A stretch of 59,967 bases of DNA from Paenibacillus sinensis (GTDB taxonomy: Bacteria > Bacillota > Bacilli > Paenibacillales > Paenibacillaceae), in assembly GCF_019904155.1 (NCBI RefSeq), contig NZ_JAHCMB010000037.1, positions 1-59,967 of the forward strand. The letters are read 5' to 3'. Positions 25,471-39,448 of this stretch are shown piece after piece. Each line of letters begins with the position of its first letter. Position 1 is the first letter of the stretch. The position numbers were made by a program, and so were the translations under genes. The notes beneath the pieces were generated by a model that was not told the DNA's origin, ran no database searches, and was given only the letters and a program-made list of their open reading frames with translations.

Positions 25471-28400
25471 TTGGCAGGACATCTTGTTCAGTATGGTCGA
25501 CGCACTCGGCGAAGCTATGCGAGAATTAACGAGGTACTCGAGGTCCCGAACCTGATTGAGATCCAACAAAAATCATACGATTGGTTTTTGGAGGAAGGAT
25601 TGCGTGAAATGTTCCAGGACATCTCGCCGATCCAGGATTTCACGGGTAATCTGGTGCTGGAGTTCATTGACTACAGCTTAGGCGAACCGAAGTATACGGT
25701 GGACGATGCTAAAGAACGCGACGTTACGTATGCGGCGCCGCTTCGGGTTAAAGTGCGTCTCATTAACAAGGAAACCGGCGAAGTCAAGGAACAGGAAGTG
25801 TTCATGGGGGATTTCCCGCTGATGACGGAGACCGGCACGTTTATCATTAACGGTGCGGAACGGGTAATTGTCAGCCAGTTGGTTCGCTCTCCTAGCGTCT
25901 ACTTTAGCACTAAAGTGGATAAGAACGGCAAGAAAACCTACACGGCCACAGTAATCCCTAACCGCGGCGCATGGCTGGAACTGGAGACCGACGCGAAGGA
26001 CATCATGTATGTCCGTATCGACCGTACCCGCAAAATTCCGGTTACCGTGCTGCTTCGCGCTCTTGGTTTCGGCACGGATGCCGAAATTCTGGATCTGCTT
26101 GGCAATGATGAATATATCCGCAATACCCTGGATAAAGACAACACCGACTCCACGGAGAAGGCGCTTATCGAAATTTACGAACGTCTCCGTCCGGGCGAGC
26201 CGCCGACACTCGACAACGCGAAGAGCTTGCTGGTAGCGCGCTTCTTCGATCCCAAGCGTTACGATCTGGCGAATGTAGGCCGCTACAAGATCAACAAGAA
26301 GCTGCACATCAAGAATCGCCTGTTCAATCAGCGCCTGGCTCAACCGCTTGTGGACGAGTCGACCGGCGGAATTCTGGCGGAAACCGGCCAGATGGTGGAT
26401 CGTCGTCTCCTTGACGAGCTGATCCCGTACTTTGAGAAGAGCATGGCAGCCAAGACCTACCGCGTAAGCGGCGGCGTTCTGGATAACGAAGACATTCCGC
26501 TGCAAATGGTTGAAGTCTTCTCGCCAATCGAAGAAGGCCGTGTCGTCAAGCTGATTGCGAACGGCAATATCGACAAATCGGTCAAGCATATTACCCAGGC
26601 TGATATTATTTCCTCGATCAGCTACTTTATTAATCTGCTCCACGGCATCGGCAACACCGATGACATCGACCATCTCGGCAACCGTCGTCTGCGTTCGGTA
26701 GGCGAACTGCTGCAGAATCAGTTCCGTATCGGTCTGTCCCGGATGGAACGCGTTGTCCGCGAGAGAATGTCCATTCAGGATGCCAACGCCATTACGCCGC
26801 AGGCTCTGATCAACATTCGTCCGGTCATTGCGTCGATCAAGGAGTTCTTCGGATCCTCCCAGCTGTCCCAGTTCATGGACCAGACGAACCCGCTTGCCGA
26901 GCTTACACATAAGCGCCGTCTCTCCGCGCTGGGTCCAGGTGGTCTGACGCGCGAACGCGCGGGCTTTGAAGTTCGAGACGTCCATCACAGTCACTACGGC
27001 CGGATGTGTCCAATCGAAACGCCTGAAGGTCCGAACATCGGTCTTATCAACTCCCTGTCGACATTCGCCCGCATCAACGAATACGGCTTTATCGAAGCGC
27101 CGTACCGTTGGGTGGACCCGAAGACCGGTAAGGTTACCGAACAGATCGATTATCTGACAGCCGATGAGGAAGATAACTATGTTGTCGCCCAGGCGAACGC
27201 CGAGCTGACAGAGGAAGGCTCGTTTAAGGACGAGATGGTTATCGTTCGTTACAACAAGCTCTCTGACAACATCACGACGATGCCGAGCAGTCGGGTGGAC
27301 TACATGGACGTATCACCGAAGCAGGTTGTATCCGTTGCGACGGCGCTCATCCCGTTCCTTGAGAACGATGACTCCAACCGCGCGCTGATGGGTTCCAACA
27401 TGCAGCGTCAGGCAGTTCCGCTGCTCATTCCGAAGGCCCCTCTGGTAGGTACGGGAATGGAGCACAAGTCGGCCAAGGATTCGGGCGTATGTATTGTATC
27501 CAAGTACGACGGGATTATCGAACGTTCGTCGGCTAACGAGATCTGGCTGCGTCGCGTCGAAACTGTCGACGGCAAAGAAGTCAAAGGCGACATTGTTAAA
27601 TATAAATTACACAAATTTATGCGTTCGAACCAAGGGACTTGCATTAACCAGCGTCCGCTAGCTAAGCGCGGCGACATCGTCAAGAAAGGCGATATCCTGG
27701 CGGATGGTCCTTCGACCGAAATGGGCGAATTGGCACTGGGTCGCAACGTAGTCGTTGCCTTCATGACCTGGGAAGGCTACAACTACGAGGATGCGATCCT
27801 GCTGAGTGAGAAGCTTGTGAAAGAGGATGTGTACACTTCAATCCACATCGAGGAGTACGAATCCGAAGCGCGGGATACGAAGCTCGGACCGGAAGAAATC
27901 ACTCGCGATATTCCAAACGTGGGCGAAGAGGCACTCCGCAACCTGGATGAGCGTGGCATTATCCGGATCGGCGCCGAAATCAGCGCTGGAGACATTCTGG
28001 TCGGCAAGGTTACACCTAAGGGCGTAACGGAGCTTACGGCAGAAGAGCGCCTGCTGCACGCCATCTTCGGCGAGAAGGCGCGCGAAGTTCGTGACACCTC
28101 GCTGCGTGTGCCTCACGGCAGTGATGGCATCATCGTTGACGTTAAAGTGTTCACACGGGAGAATGGCGACGAGCTGCCTCCAGGTGTTAACCAGCTCGTC
28201 CGCGTCTACATCGCTCAGAAGCGTAAAATCTCCGAAGGCGACAAGATGGCCGGACGTCACGGTAACAAGGGTGTCGTAGCGCGTATCCTGCCGGAAGAAG
28301 ATATGCCGTTCCTGCCGGACGGTACGCCTGTACAGGTCGTGCTGAATCCGCTGGGCGTACCTTCGCGTATGAACATCGGGCAGGTGCTTGAGGTCCACCT

Positions 28401-29016
28401 CGGCTTCGCGGCTATGCGCCTGGGTATTCACGTGGCAACACCGGTATTCGACGGAGCACGCGAATATGACGTATTCGACACGATGGAAGAAGCCGGCATG
28501 CAGCGCAACGGCAAGACCATCCTGTATGACGGACGTACGGGCGAGCGCTTCGAGCGCGAAGTTACCGTCGGCGTCATGCACATGATCAAGCTGGCGCACA
28601 TGGTTGACGATAAAATCCATGCCCGTTCCACAGGGCCGTACTCGCTCGTTACGCAGCAGCCGCTCGGCGGTAAAGCCCAGTTCGGCGGCCAGCGCTTCGG
28701 GGAAATGGAAGTGTGGGCGCTTGAAGCTTACGGCGCCGCCTACACCCTGCAGGAGATTCTGACGGTCAAATCCGACGACGTGGTCGGCCGTGTGAAGACC
28801 TACGAATCGATCGTCAAGGGCGAGAACGTTCCGGAACCGGGCGTTCCGGAATCCTTCAAGGTATTGATCAAAGAGCTTCAATCCCTCGGCATGGACGTCA
28901 AGATCCTGAGCGGAGACGAGCAGGAGATCGAAATGAAGGAACTGGACGACGAGGATGAGACTACAAGCGACAAGCTGAGCCTCAATCTGGAAGGTGCGGA
29001 AGTCGGAGTGGAATAA
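25471..29016 (+). CDS. rpoB: RNA polymerase beta subunit
   Basis: The 1181-residue protein is full-length Bacillales RpoB. The rifampicin region is intact: [19 protein letters not shown] at about 463-481, followed by [10 protein letters not shown], with the usual Ser, Asp, His and Ser residues, so no classical resistance substitution is seen. The C-terminal clamp-binding segment [19 protein letters not shown] is present, and the tail is acidic. It starts at TTG 25471 with GAGGGGTGAG upstream ([10 protein letters not shown]). It is co-transcribed with rpoC. Confidence 0.98.
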   Translation: MAGHLVQYGRRTRRSYARINEVLEVPNLIEIQQKSYDWFLEEGLREMFQDISPIQDFTGNLVLEFIDYSLGEPKYTVDDAKERDVTYAAPLRVKVRLINKETGEVKEQEVFMGDFPLMTETGTFIINGAERVIVSQLVRSPSVYFSTKVDKNGKKTYTATVIPNRGAWLELETDAKDIMYVRIDRTRKIPVTVLLRALGFGTDAEILDLLGNDEYIRNTLDKDNTDSTEKALIEIYERLRPGEPPTLDNAKSLLVARFFDPKRYDLANVGRYKINKKLHIKNRLFNQRLAQPLVDESTGGILAETGQMVDRRLLDELIPYFEKSMAAKTYRVSGGVLDNEDIPLQMVEVFSPIEEGRVVKLIANGNIDKSVKHITQADIISSISYFINLLHGIGNTDDIDHLGNRRLRSVGELLQNQFRIGLSRMERVVRERMSIQDANAITPQALINIRPVIASIKEFFGSSQLSQFMDQTNPLAELTHKRRLSALGPGGLTRERAGFEVRDVHHSHYGRMCPIETPEGPNIGLINSLSTFARINEYGFIEAPYRWVDPKTGKVTEQIDYLTADEEDNYVVAQANAELTEEGSFKDEMVIVRYNKLSDNITTMPSSRVDYMDVSPKQVVSVATALIPFLENDDSNRALMGSNMQRQAVPLLIPKAPLVGTGMEHKSAKDSGVCIVSKYDGIIERSSANEIWLRRVETVDGKEVKGDIVKYKLHKFMRSNQGTCINQRPLAKRGDIVKKGDILADGPSTEMGELALGRNVVVAFMTWEGYNYEDAILLSEKLVKEDVYTSIHIEEYESEARDTKLGPEEITRDIPNVGEEALRNLDERGIIRIGAEISAGDILVGKVTPKGVTELTAEERLLHAIFGEKAREVRDTSLRVPHGSDGIIVDVKVFTRENGDELPPGVNQLVRVYIAQKRKISEGDKMAGRHGNKGVVARILPEEDMPFLPDGTPVQVVLNPLGVPSRMNIGQVLEVHLGFAAMRLGIHVATPVFDGAREYDVFDTMEEAGMQRNGKTILYDGRTGERFEREVTVGVMHMIKLAHMVDDKIHARSTGPYSLVTQQPLGGKAQFGGQRFGEMEVWALEAYGAAYTLQEILTVKSDDVVGRVKTYESIVKGENVPEPGVPESFKVLIKELQSLGMDVKILSGDEQEIEMKELDDEDETTSDKLSLNLEGAEVGVE

Positions 29017-29049
29017 CGAGGCGTTCGGGCCGTTCCACAAGGCTGGTTC

Positions 29050-29205
29050 AGGCGGCTTCGGCCGCTTGACCGGCCTTCGGAACGATCGGGATGACAATAA
29101 ACGGCGGCGCCATCCTCTTAGGGGATGGCCTTCCGTTCTATGAACCGCAGCTGCCTCCCGCCGCAAGGAGCGGGAGGAGAACGGCGGCACCAAATCAGGA
29201 TCAGG
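29050..29205 (+). other. Hairpin cluster between rpoB and rpoC
   Basis: Three strong hairpins lie in the 206-base gap: GGTTCAGGCGGC / GCCGCTTGACC with a TTCG loop (about 29044-29071), GCCATCC / GGGATGGC-type pairing (about 29109-29130), and CCTCCCG / CGGGAGG (about 29155-29178). None has a T run, so they do not look like terminators. The last ends about 30 bases before the rpoC ribosome binding site. Confidence 0.55.
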
Positions 29206-29222
29206 TTAAGGAGGGTTGCTCC

Positions 29223-32200
29223 TTGTTGGACGTTAACAATTTTGAATTTATGAAGATCGGTCTCGCTTCCCCGGAGAAGATCCGTTCTTGGTCCCGCGGA
29301 GAGGTTAAGAAGCCGGAAACCATTAACTATCGGACACTGAAGCCGGAGAAGGAAGGTCTGTTCTGCGAACGGATCTTCGGGCCTCAGAAGGACTGGGAGT
29401 GCCATTGCGGCAAGTACAAGCGCGTCCGTTATAAAGGCGTTGTCTGCGACCGCTGCGGCGTTGAAGTTACCCGCGCCAAGGTTCGCCGCGAGCGCATGGG
29501 ACATATCGAACTGGCTGCGCCGGTTTCCCATATCTGGTATTTCAAAGGCATTCCGAGCCGCATGGGTCTTGCTCTCGACATGTCTCCAAGATCGCTGGAA
29601 GAGATTATCTACTTCGCTTCCTATGTTGTAACCGATCCGGGAGATACGCCTCTGGAGAAGAAGCAGCTGCTGTCCGAGAAGGAATACCGCAGCTACCGCG
29701 AGAAATACGGCTATGGCTTCCAGGCCAGCATGGGCGCCGAAGCGGTTAAGAAGCTGCTTCAGGATCTCGACGTCGAAAAAGAGCTTGAATTTCTGAAAGA
29801 GGAGCTGCGCACCGCACAGGGGCAGCGCCGCAACCGTGCGATCAAGCGTCTTGAGGTTATCGAGGCGTTCCGCAACTCCGGCAACAAGCCGGATTGGATG
29901 ATCATGGACGTACTGCCGGTCATTCCGCCGGAGCTTCGTCCAATGGTACAGCTGGACGGCGGACGTTTTGCGACATCCGACCTGAACGACCTGTACCGCC
30001 GCGTAATCAACCGCAACAACCGTCTGAAGAGACTGCTTGATCTCGGAGCTCCGGACATCATTGTTCAGAACGAGAAGCGTATGCTTCAGGAAGCTGTAGA
30101 CGCCCTGATCGACAACGGCCGCCGCGGCCGTCCGGTAACGGGCCCAGGCAACCGTCCGCTGAAATCGCTCAGCCATATGCTGAAAGGTAAGCAAGGACGT
30201 TTCCGTCAGAACCTGCTCGGTAAACGCGTCGACTATTCCGGCCGTTCCGTTATCGTCGTAGGTCCTTACCTGAAAATGTACCAATGCGGTCTGCCGAAGA
30301 AAATGGCGCTCGAGCTGTTCAAGCCGTTCGTCATGAAAGAACTTGTGAACAAGGGCCTTGCCCATAACATTAAGAGCGCGAAGCGCAAAGTGGAACGCGT
30401 AAGTCCGGAAGTCTGGGATGTGCTTGAAGAAGTCATCAAGGAGCATCCGGTTCTTCTGAACCGTGCCCCCACGCTTCACCGTCTCGGTATCCAGGCATTT
30501 GAACCGATTCTGGTGGAAGGCCACGCCATCCGTCTTCACCCGCTCGTATGTACGGCTTACAACGCCGACTTTGACGGTGACCAGATGGCCGTGCACGTAC
30601 CGCTCTCCGCGGAAGCGCAGGCGGAAGCCCGCATCCTGATGCTGGCCTCCGGCAACATCCTGAACCCGAAAGACGGCAAGCCTGTCGTAACTCCTTCCCA
30701 GGATATGGTCCTTGGTTCTTTCTACCTGACCATGGACAACAAGGAAGAAAAGGGAAGCTACATGATTCTGCGCACCGTGAACGAAGCGGTCTCCGCTTAC
30801 CAACGCGGTACGGCAGGTCTGCATGCGCGTGTTGCCATTCCGGTTAAGGCTCTGGGCAAAACTTCCTTCACCGAGAAACAACAGAATGCCATGCTGATCA
30901 CGACGGTCGGCAAGATTATCTTCAACGAAATTTTCCCGGAAAGCTTCCCGTACATCAACGAAGCAACCCGCGACAATCTGCTGCAGGGCACCCCGGAAAA
31001 ATATTTCATCTACGAAAAAGGCGCCGACATTCGCGCCCGTATCGAAGAAGTAGCGATCGCCGGCGCAGTCGGCAAGGAGTATTTAGGCTCCATCATCGCC
31101 CGTTGCTTCGAGATTTACCATACGACGGAAACCTCCGTTATTCTGGACAAAATCAAGCAGCTCGGCTTCACGTATTCGACCCGTGCCGGCGTAACAATCG
31201 CCGTTTCGGACGTCGTTGTGCCTGATGAGAAGAAGGATATTCTGCGCGAATCCGAGGAGAAGGTCGATGTCGTTGCCAAGCAATACCGCCGCGGCCTTAT
31301 TACCAACGAAGAACGCTACGACCGCGTAATCGAGATCTGGTCCAAGACGAAGGACGATCTGACGAACGTCCTTATGAAGTCCATGGACCGCTTCAACTCT
31401 ATCATGCTCATGGTTGACTCCAAAGCGCGTGGTAACAAATCGCAGATCACCCAGCTGGGCGGCATGCGCGGCCTGATGGCTACGCCGTCGGGACGCATCT
31501 TCGAACTGCCGATCAAGGCGAACTTCCGCGAAGGCCTTACCGTCTTGGAGTACTTTATTTCCACTCACGGCGCGCGGAAAGGTCTGGCCGATACAGCGCT
31601 TCGTACCGCTGACTCGGGTTACCTGACACGCCGTCTCGTCGACGTTGCGCAGGACGTTATCGTCCGCGAAGAAGATTGCGGTACGGACAAAGGCTTCACC
31701 GTCAGTCGTATTCAGGATGGCAAGGAAGTTATCGAGGATCTGTATGACCGTATCGAAGGCCGTTACTGCTTCGAGACCGTCCGCCATCCGGAGACCGGAG
31801 CCATCATCGTCCGCCGCAACGATCTGATCGATTCCGACAAAGCGGAAGAAATCGTCAATGCCGGCGTAACGAAGCTGCAGATCCGCTCCGTGCTGAGCTG
31901 CCGCGCCCGTCACGGCGTCTGCAAGAAGTGCTACGGCCGCAACCTGGCCACAGGCAAGCATGTTGAAATCGGGGAAGCAGTCGGCATTATCGCCGCTCAA
32001 TCCATCGGTGAACCGGGAACCCAGCTCACCATGCGTACGTTCCATACAGGGGGCGTTGCGGGTGATGATATTACCCAGGGTCTTCCGCGTATTCAGGAGC
32101 TCTTCGAAGCACGTAACCCGAAAGGCCAGGCGACCATCAGTGAAATCGATGGTGTCGTCAAGGAAATCCGGGAAGCCAAGGATCGCCGAGAAATCGAAGT

Positions 32201-32837
32201 CCAGGGCGAAGCGGAATCGAAAGTATACTCCATCACTTACGGTTCACGTCTGCGCGTAAGCGAAGGCGTTGAAGTGGAAGCCGGCGACGAACTGACCGAT
32301 GGTTCCATCGACCCGAAAGAAATGCTGCGCATCAAGGGGATCCGCGGCGTGCAGAACTATATCCTTCAGGAAGTTCAGCGCGTATACCGGAACCAGGGCG
32401 TAGAAATCAACGACAAGCACGTTGAAGTTATGATCCGGCAGATGCTGCGCAAAATCCGCATTATCGACGCAGGGGACACGAACCTGCTTCCGGGCGCTTT
32501 TGCCGACATCCATGAATATGAAACGGCGAACAAGGAAGCGATTCTGTCCGGCAAAGAGCCGGCTGTCGCCAAACCTGTTCTGCTCGGTATCACGAAGGCG
32601 TCTCTGGAGACCGATTCGTTCCTTTCCGCGGCTTCCTTCCAGGAGACGACACGTGTCCTGACCGACGCTGCTATCAAGGGCAAGGTCGATCAGCTGCTTG
32701 GTCTGAAGGAGAACGTTATTATCGGTAAGCTGATTCCTGCCGGAACAGGCATGAACCGCTACCGCAACGTGAAGCTGATCAATCCGGAAGAAGAGCAGAA
32801 CGAGCTTGAAGCACTGGAGACTGTTCCAGCCGAATAA
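29223..32837 (+). CDS. rpoC: RNA polymerase beta' subunit
   Basis: The 1204-residue protein has the N-terminal zinc finger (CHCGKYK ... CDRCGVE), the catalytic Mg-binding motif NADFDGDQ at 447-454, the trigger-loop and bridge-helix region, and the second zinc site ([13 protein letters not shown]). The start is TTG at 29223 ([19 protein letters not shown], as in Bacillus), seven bases after AAGGAGGG; a longer reading from 29091 would cross the intergenic hairpins. A strong terminator follows. Confidence 0.98.
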   Translation: MLDVNNFEFMKIGLASPEKIRSWSRGEVKKPETINYRTLKPEKEGLFCERIFGPQKDWECHCGKYKRVRYKGVVCDRCGVEVTRAKVRRERMGHIELAAPVSHIWYFKGIPSRMGLALDMSPRSLEEIIYFASYVVTDPGDTPLEKKQLLSEKEYRSYREKYGYGFQASMGAEAVKKLLQDLDVEKELEFLKEELRTAQGQRRNRAIKRLEVIEAFRNSGNKPDWMIMDVLPVIPPELRPMVQLDGGRFATSDLNDLYRRVINRNNRLKRLLDLGAPDIIVQNEKRMLQEAVDALIDNGRRGRPVTGPGNRPLKSLSHMLKGKQGRFRQNLLGKRVDYSGRSVIVVGPYLKMYQCGLPKKMALELFKPFVMKELVNKGLAHNIKSAKRKVERVSPEVWDVLEEVIKEHPVLLNRAPTLHRLGIQAFEPILVEGHAIRLHPLVCTAYNADFDGDQMAVHVPLSAEAQAEARILMLASGNILNPKDGKPVVTPSQDMVLGSFYLTMDNKEEKGSYMILRTVNEAVSAYQRGTAGLHARVAIPVKALGKTSFTEKQQNAMLITTVGKIIFNEIFPESFPYINEATRDNLLQGTPEKYFIYEKGADIRARIEEVAIAGAVGKEYLGSIIARCFEIYHTTETSVILDKIKQLGFTYSTRAGVTIAVSDVVVPDEKKDILRESEEKVDVVAKQYRRGLITNEERYDRVIEIWSKTKDDLTNVLMKSMDRFNSIMLMVDSKARGNKSQITQLGGMRGLMATPSGRIFELPIKANFREGLTVLEYFISTHGARKGLADTALRTADSGYLTRRLVDVAQDVIVREEDCGTDKGFTVSRIQDGKEVIEDLYDRIEGRYCFETVRHPETGAIIVRRNDLIDSDKAEEIVNAGVTKLQIRSVLSCRARHGVCKKCYGRNLATGKHVEIGEAVGIIAAQSIGEPGTQLTMRTFHTGGVAGDDITQGLPRIQELFEARNPKGQATISEIDGVVKEIREAKDRREIEVQGEAESKVYSITYGSRLRVSEGVEVEAGDELTDGSIDPKEMLRIKGIRGVQNYILQEVQRVYRNQGVEINDKHVEVMIRQMLRKIRIIDAGDTNLLPGAFADIHEYETANKEAILSGKEPAVAKPVLLGITKASLETDSFLSAASFQETTRVLTDAAIKGKVDQLLGLKENVIIGKLIPAGTGMNRYRNVKLINPEEEQNELEALETVPAE

Positions 32838-32848
32838 ACAAGTAGGTT

Positions 32849-32910
32849 CCTGCCGGATTCCCGCTTTCCCGGTTCTTCCGGGCAGAGCGGAATCCGGCGG
32901 GGATTTTTTT
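32849..32910 (+). terminator. Terminator after rpoC
   Basis: A long stem, CCTGCCGGATTCC-c-GCT, pairs with AGCGGAATCCGGCGGGG and is followed by ATTTTTTT. Confidence 0.93.
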
Positions 32911-32921
32911 GAAAGAGGTTC

Positions 32922-32950
32922 TTGACATCCAGGTTCGCCAATGCTAATAT
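32922..32950 (+). promoter_or_regulatory. Sigma-A promoter of the str cluster (ybxF-rpsL...)
   Basis: A perfect TTGACA at 32922-32927 and TAATAT at 32945-32950 with a 17-base spacer, directly after the rpoC terminator. Confidence 0.85.
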
Positions 32951-33002
32951 AGCAAAGGTGCGTGAGTATCCTTGTTATCTTTGTTCATTGGAGGTTGCTT
33001 GA

Positions 33003-33251
33003 ATGACTGATGATAGAGGACTACGAGACGCTCAAATCAAGATCGGCACCAAGCAGACCGTCAAGGCGGTCGAGATGGGCCAGGCCGCAGAAGTCTATGT
33101 GGCGGAAGACGGCGATCCCAGGCTTACTTCCCGAATCGTAAGTCTTTGCAAGAAACACGGCGTCAAGTTGACTTATGTCGATACGATGCAGCATTTAGGC
33201 AAGGCATGCGGAATCGAAGTGGGCGCTGCCATGGCAGCCGTCTTAAAATGA
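33003..33251 (+). CDS. rplGB: YbxF, L7Ae-family kink-turn RNA-binding protein
   Basis: The 82-residue protein is a L7Ae/L30e/S12e fold protein, the Bacillus YbxF/L7Ae-like type that binds RNA kink-turns. The GIEVGAAMAAVLK C-terminus and the conserved location in front of rpsL support this. Its ribosomal role is not settled; it may bind rRNA or riboswitch kink-turns. ATG at 33003 follows GGAGG. Confidence 0.93.
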   Translation: MTDDRGLRDAQIKIGTKQTVKAVEMGQAAEVYVAEDGDPRLTSRIVSLCKKHGVKLTYVDTMQHLGKACGIEVGAAMAAVLK

Positions 33252-33394
33252 TAGCGTAAGGAACTGTTTTTGTGCCGGGGCACAGCTTCGGTAGCAAAGA
33301 CTTTTCATTTGTTCTTTTATGAACCGCCTGGGTCTGTGGACTTAAACAGCGAGTTTTTAAGGGATCACTATTTGAGGAAGGGGGTGGCAAGACA

Positions 33395-33814
33395 ATGCCA
33401 ACTATCAATCAATTGGTTCGTAAAGGTCGTCAAGCCAAAATCGAGAAATCGAAATCGCCAGCACTGCAAAAAGGATTCAATGCCCTGAAGCGTGAGGCTA
33501 CAGATTTGAGCGCTCCGCAAAAACGCGGCGTGTGCACTCGTGTAGGCACCATGACTCCTAAGAAACCGAACTCCGCACTTCGTAAATATGCCCGTGTTCG
33601 TCTGACGAACCGCGTAGAGGTGACGGCTTACATTCCGGGTATCGGACATAACCTGCAGGAGCACAGCGTGGTGCTGATCCGCGGAGGTCGTGTTAAGGAC
33701 CTTCCAGGTGTTCGTTACCACATCGTTCGCGGCGCGCTGGATACAGCAGGCGTGAACAACCGTATGCAATCTCGTTCCAAGTACGGTGCGAAACGTCCTA
33801 AAGCCAAGAAATAA
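33395..33814 (+). CDS. rpsL: Ribosomal protein S12
   Basis: The 139-residue S12 sits at the decoding centre and controls accuracy. The [11 protein letters not shown] loop (54-64) and [12 protein letters not shown] region keep the lysines at which streptomycin-resistance changes occur, so the protein looks wild-type. AAGGGGGTGG precedes the ATG. The 143-base gap from ybxF contains no gene; it has a small GCCGGGGCA hairpin. Confidence 0.98.
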   Translation: MPTINQLVRKGRQAKIEKSKSPALQKGFNALKREATDLSAPQKRGVCTRVGTMTPKKPNSALRKYARVRLTNRVEVTAYIPGIGHNLQEHSVVLIRGGRVKDLPGVRYHIVRGALDTAGVNNRMQSRSKYGAKRPKAKK

Positions 33815-33854
33815 GATTTGATCCATAATAATATCTAATGAAAGGGGGATATCC

Positions 33855-34325
33855 ATGCCACGCAAAGGTCCAGTTTCCAAGAGAGACGTGCTGCCGGATC
33901 CGGTGTATAACAGCAAGCTGGTTACCCGTTTGATCAACCGTGTAATGCTGGATGGTAAAAGAGGTGTTGCTCAAAGCATTCTGTACAACGCGTTCAAGCT
34001 GATTGAAGAGCGTACGGGCAAAGACCCTATGGAAGTGTTTGAAGCAGCCATCAAGAACATCATGCCGGTTCTGGAAGTTAAGGCTCGCCGTGTAGGCGGC
34101 GCTAACTACCAGGTGCCGATCGAAGTTAAGCCGGAAAGACGTACATCCCTGGGATTACGTTGGCTCGTGAACTACTCCCGCAACCGCGGCGAGAAGACCA
34201 TGGAAGAGCGTTTGGCGGCCGAGATTATCGACGCTTCCAACAACACAGGCGCTTCCGTGAAGAAACGCGAAGATACGCACAAAATGGCTGAAGCGAACAA
34301 AGCGTTTGCTCACTACCGCTGGTAG
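33855..34325 (+). CDS. rpsG: Ribosomal protein S7
   Basis: The 156-residue S7 nucleates assembly of the 30S head and contacts the E site. The sequence [20 protein letters not shown] through the C-terminal NKAFAHYRW is canonical. It lies 40 bases after rpsL and 47 before fusA. In other bacteria S7 autoregulates the str operon; I see no clear S7-binding mimic here. Confidence 0.98.
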   Translation: MPRKGPVSKRDVLPDPVYNSKLVTRLINRVMLDGKRGVAQSILYNAFKLIEERTGKDPMEVFEAAIKNIMPVLEVKARRVGGANYQVPIEVKPERRTSLGLRWLVNYSRNRGEKTMEERLAAEIIDASNNTGASVKKREDTHKMAEANKAFAHYRW

Positions 34326-34372
34326 GATTTTAGCCGATCAAATAACCTCTATTTTGAAGGGAGACCCATTTC

Positions 34373-36451
<2,079 letters not shown>

Positions 36452-36465
36452 TTACCGTTTCACTT

Positions 36466-36519
36466 GCCGTCCGATAATCCAGAGTCAGTCATCTTGAGTG
36501 CAGCCAAAGATCGGACGGC
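36466..36519 (+). other. Perfect 10-bp hairpin between fusA and tuf
   Basis: GCCGTCCGAT (36466-36475) is exactly complementary to ATCGGACGGC (36510-36519) across a 34-base loop, 14 bases after the fusA stop and 39 before tuf. There is no T run. It may stabilise or process the tuf mRNA. Confidence 0.6.
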
Positions 36520-36558
36520 TCCAATTATAAGAACCCATATTAAGGAGGAACTGTTCAA

Positions 36559-37749
36559 ATGGCAAAGGCTAAGTTTGAACGTACTAAACCGCACGTTAAC
36601 ATCGGTACAATCGGTCACGTCGACCATGGTAAAACGACTCTGACTGCTGCAATCACAACTGTACTGTCCAAGAAATACGGCGGTGCTGCTGTAGCATTCG
36701 ACCAAATCGACAAAGCACCTGAAGAACGCGAACGCGGTATCACAATCTCCACAGCTCACGTGGAATACGAAACTCCTAACCGTCACTACGCACACGTTGA
36801 CTGCCCTGGACACGCCGACTATGTTAAAAACATGATCACCGGTGCTGCTCAGATGGACGGCGCGATCCTGGTTGTATCCGCAGCTGACGGCCCAATGCCG
36901 CAGACTCGTGAACACATCCTGCTCTCCCGTCAGGTAGGTGTTCCTTACATCGTCGTATTCCTGAACAAATGCGACATGGTTGAAGACGAAGAGCTGCTGG
37001 AACTGGTTGAAATGGAAGTACGTGACCTGCTGAACGAATACGAGTTCCCGGGCGACGACACTCCAATCACTCGCGGTTCCGCTCGTGAAGCTCTGCAGAA
37101 CCCTGATGGCGAATGGGCACAGAAGATCGTTGAAATGTTCGAAACGATCGACACTTACATCCCGCTGCCAGAACGCGACACTGACAAGCCTTTCCTTATG
37201 CCTGTCGAAGACGTGTTCTCCATCACTGGCCGTGGTACCGTAGCAACTGGCCGCGTAGAACGCGGAACAGTTAAGGTTGGCGACGAAGTTGAAATCGTTG
37301 GTATCAGCGAAGAAACTAAGAAATCCGTCGTTACCGGCGTTGAAATGTTCCGTAAGCTGCTTGACTCCGCTCAAGCTGGCGACAACATCGGCGCTCTGCT
37401 GCGCGGTGTAGACCGTAACCAGATCGAACGCGGACAGGTACTGGCTAAGCCGGCATCGGTTAAGCCGCACACTGAGTTCACTGCTCAGATCTACGTTCTG
37501 ACCAAAGAAGAAGGTGGCCGTCACAAGCCTTTCTTCACTGGCTACCGTCCGCAGTTCTACTTCCGTACAACGGACGTAACGGGCATCATCAACCTGCCAG
37601 AAGGCACTGAAATGGTTATGCCTGGCGACAACATCACAGTTACTGTACAACTGATCTCCCCGATCGCTATCGAAGAAGGAACGAAGTTCTCCATTCGTGA
37701 AGGCGGCCGTACAGTTGGTGCCGGTACTGTAGCAACAATCCAAAAATAA
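36559..37749 (+). CDS. tuf: Elongation factor Tu
   Basis: The 396-residue GTPase delivers aminoacyl-t[12 protein letters not shown] at 19-27, [12 protein letters not shown] and NKCD are intact. Codon use is strongly biased, as expected for one of the most abundant proteins. AAGGAGG lies nine bases before the ATG. A strong terminator follows and ends the str cluster. Confidence 0.98.
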   Translation: MAKAKFERTKPHVNIGTIGHVDHGKTTLTAAITTVLSKKYGGAAVAFDQIDKAPEERERGITISTAHVEYETPNRHYAHVDCPGHADYVKNMITGAAQMDGAILVVSAADGPMPQTREHILLSRQVGVPYIVVFLNKCDMVEDEELLELVEMEVRDLLNEYEFPGDDTPITRGSAREALQNPDGEWAQKIVEMFETIDTYIPLPERDTDKPFLMPVEDVFSITGRGTVATGRVERGTVKVGDEVEIVGISEETKKSVVTGVEMFRKLLDSAQAGDNIGALLRGVDRNQIERGQVLAKPASVKPHTEFTAQIYVLTKEEGGRHKPFFTGYRPQFYFRTTDVTGIINLPEGTEMVMPGDNITVTVQLISPIAIEEGTKFSIREGGRTVGAGTVATIQK

Positions 37750-37794
37750 GATCTTTTTTGCCGCTCACATCGAGCACGCAGACAAGATTGATTT

Positions 37795-37823
37795 AAGAAC
37801 CCTTCCTCGGAAGGGTTCTTTTT
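37795..37823 (+). terminator. Terminator after tuf
   Basis: A perfect 12-bp stem AAGAACCCTTCC / GGAAGGGTTCTT with a two-base loop and a T run. Confidence 0.95.
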
Positions 37824-37886
37824 GTTTTCCTTCAAACGATTAGGACTTAATTATTCCGAAAATTCGTTAAATAAAATTTAAACTAT

Positions 37887-37913
37887 TAAATATAGCAGCA
37901 ATTACGCCGACAT
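37887..37913 (+). promoter_or_regulatory. Putative sigma-D promoter of the globin chemoreceptor
   Basis: TAAA at 37887-37890, 15 bases, then GCCGACAT at 37906-37913 differs from the Bacillus sigma-D consensus TAAA-N14-16-GCCGATAT at a single base. It precedes a chemotaxis transducer gene, the class of gene sigma-D controls. Confidence 0.75.
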
Positions 37914-38038
37914 ATATCCCAAGCCGATTTCCCTTTTTTCAGCAATATTCGACAAGATTCATCAATCTTCAATGTGAGATGCTGGCCAAATATTGATCTC
38001 AAAATCAATAAGCCAAAAAAACTGCTGGGAGTTGAAAT

Positions 38039-39388
38039 ATGGGGAAGTGTCCGTTTTCTTTTTTGCATGGCCACGCCATGGGGAGCAACAAGTCGGTTAG
38101 TCGGGAAACGGAAGGCATTGCATCTATGACCAAATCTCCACACACTGTCCCCGTTCATCTAAATGTGGAGAATGAAGCTGAGTTAAATGAACAAATTCGG
38201 ATGATCGACTTGAATGAGGAAGATGTCCGACTGCTTCGAAGATTGAAGCCTATTGTGGAAGATCATATTGATGAAATTGTCAGCAAATTTTACAGCTCTG
38301 TGTTGGGTGTGGAGAAGCTGGAACAGATCATCATTAAGCACAGCAGCATTGAGAGGCTTAAGATGACACTTCGGCAGCACATTATTGAGATTTTTGACGC
38401 CAACATCGATCAGAACTATATTTCCAAGCGTCTTTCGATCGCCAGAATTCACAAGAAGGTCGGGCTGGAGCCGAAATGGTACCTGTCTGCGTTTCAAAAT
38501 CTTCAGAATGTATTTATCGAAATTATCTACAAAGAAGGCGCCGGCGATCAGGAACGCATTCAGCGGGTGCAGACGATCACCAAAATGCTGAATTTGGAGC
38601 AGCAGCTCGTGCTGGAGGCTTATGAGAAAGAGAATGCCCGGGAGAAGGAAGAGCAGTATCAAGCGGTCAAAGATGAATTGAAATCCAAAATTGCCGAAGT
38701 CAGCAGTGAATTGGTGGATCTCAGTATGGATACGAATGCGGCGGTTGAACAGCTCGTTGCCAGCAGCAATGAAGTTAGCAGCACCTTCCGGCGTACCGCA
38801 TCTATTGCGATTGAATCGCAGCAGCAGGCTAAGAATGGTAGAGAACGAGTCGAGCAGTTGAATGAGCAGATGAATCAAATCCATAAGCGAATGAGTGATA
38901 TGGAGGTATCCATTCGGGAATTGAACCAGTTCTCAGGGCAAATCCGGAGCATAGTCAGATCGGTCCAGGAGATTGCCGACCAGACGAAGATTCTTTCACT
39001 TAACGCAACTATCGAAGCGGCCAGGGCCGGAGAGCATGGCAGGGGGTTCAGCGTCGTGGCGCAAGAAGTGAATCGTCTGGCCGAAGATACCAAAAAAACC
39101 GTGATCCGGATCGGAGAATTGACTGATCATTCGAGCAAGCTTACGGTACAAGTTACACAGGATATTCGGAGTGTACAGAAGCTTACAGAGAACGGCAAGA
39201 TTCAGTCGGACGAGACAAGCAGCCTTTTTTCAAAAATCATGGACTCTCTTCATAGCAGTACCCAGGAAATCATAACGGTTGAAGAAGAGATCCGGACACT
39301 CATCTTTACTATAGAAGGAATTGGCTCAACGACGGCCCAAACAGCAGCTTCCGCAGAGGACTTTAAAGCGGCAACAGACAACTTATAA
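38039..39388 (+). CDS. HemAT-like globin-coupled chemotaxis transducer
   Basis: The 449-residue soluble protein has a globin-coupled sensor domain at about 50-195, with the likely proximal heme ligand H138 in [15 protein letters not shown], and a C-terminal methyl-accepting signalling domain with the highly conserved hairpin tip near 315-345 ([25 protein letters not shown]). There are no membrane segments, as in Bacillus HemAT, an oxygen-sensing aerotaxis transducer (432 residues). ATG at 38039 follows CTGGGAG. It sits alone between the str and S10 clusters with its own promoter and terminator. Oxygen as ligand is inferred. Confidence 0.93.
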   Translation: MGKCPFSFLHGHAMGSNKSVSRETEGIASMTKSPHTVPVHLNVENEAELNEQIRMIDLNEEDVRLLRRLKPIVEDHIDEIVSKFYSSVLGVEKLEQIIIKHSSIERLKMTLRQHIIEIFDANIDQNYISKRLSIARIHKKVGLEPKWYLSAFQNLQNVFIEIIYKEGAGDQERIQRVQTITKMLNLEQQLVLEAYEKENAREKEEQYQAVKDELKSKIAEVSSELVDLSMDTNAAVEQLVASSNEVSSTFRRTASIAIESQQQAKNGRERVEQLNEQMNQIHKRMSDMEVSIRELNQFSGQIRSIVRSVQEIADQTKILSLNATIEAARAGEHGRGFSVVAQEVNRLAEDTKKTVIRIGELTDHSSKLTVQVTQDIRSVQKLTENGKIQSDETSSLFSKIMDSLHSSTQEIITVEEEIRTLIFTIEGIGSTTAQTAASAEDFKAATDNL

Positions 39389-39404
39389 TAGAAGTAAATG
39401 TTGA

Positions 39405-39447
39405 AACAGCGTATGAATAAAAAATCATGCGTTGTTTTATTTTTTTG
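39405..39447 (+). terminator. Terminator after the HemAT-like gene
   Basis: AACAGCGTATGA pairs with TCATGCGTTGTT (two G-T pairs) around an A-rich loop, followed by TTTATTTTTTT. Confidence 0.85.
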
Positions 39448-39448
39448 C

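Noticed and set aside
29118..30881. 587-codon reverse-strand frame
   Set aside because: Shadow of rpoC with no start signals.
36460..37743. 427-codon reverse-strand frame
   Set aside because: Shadow of tuf, the most codon-biased gene here; the composition is not protein-like.
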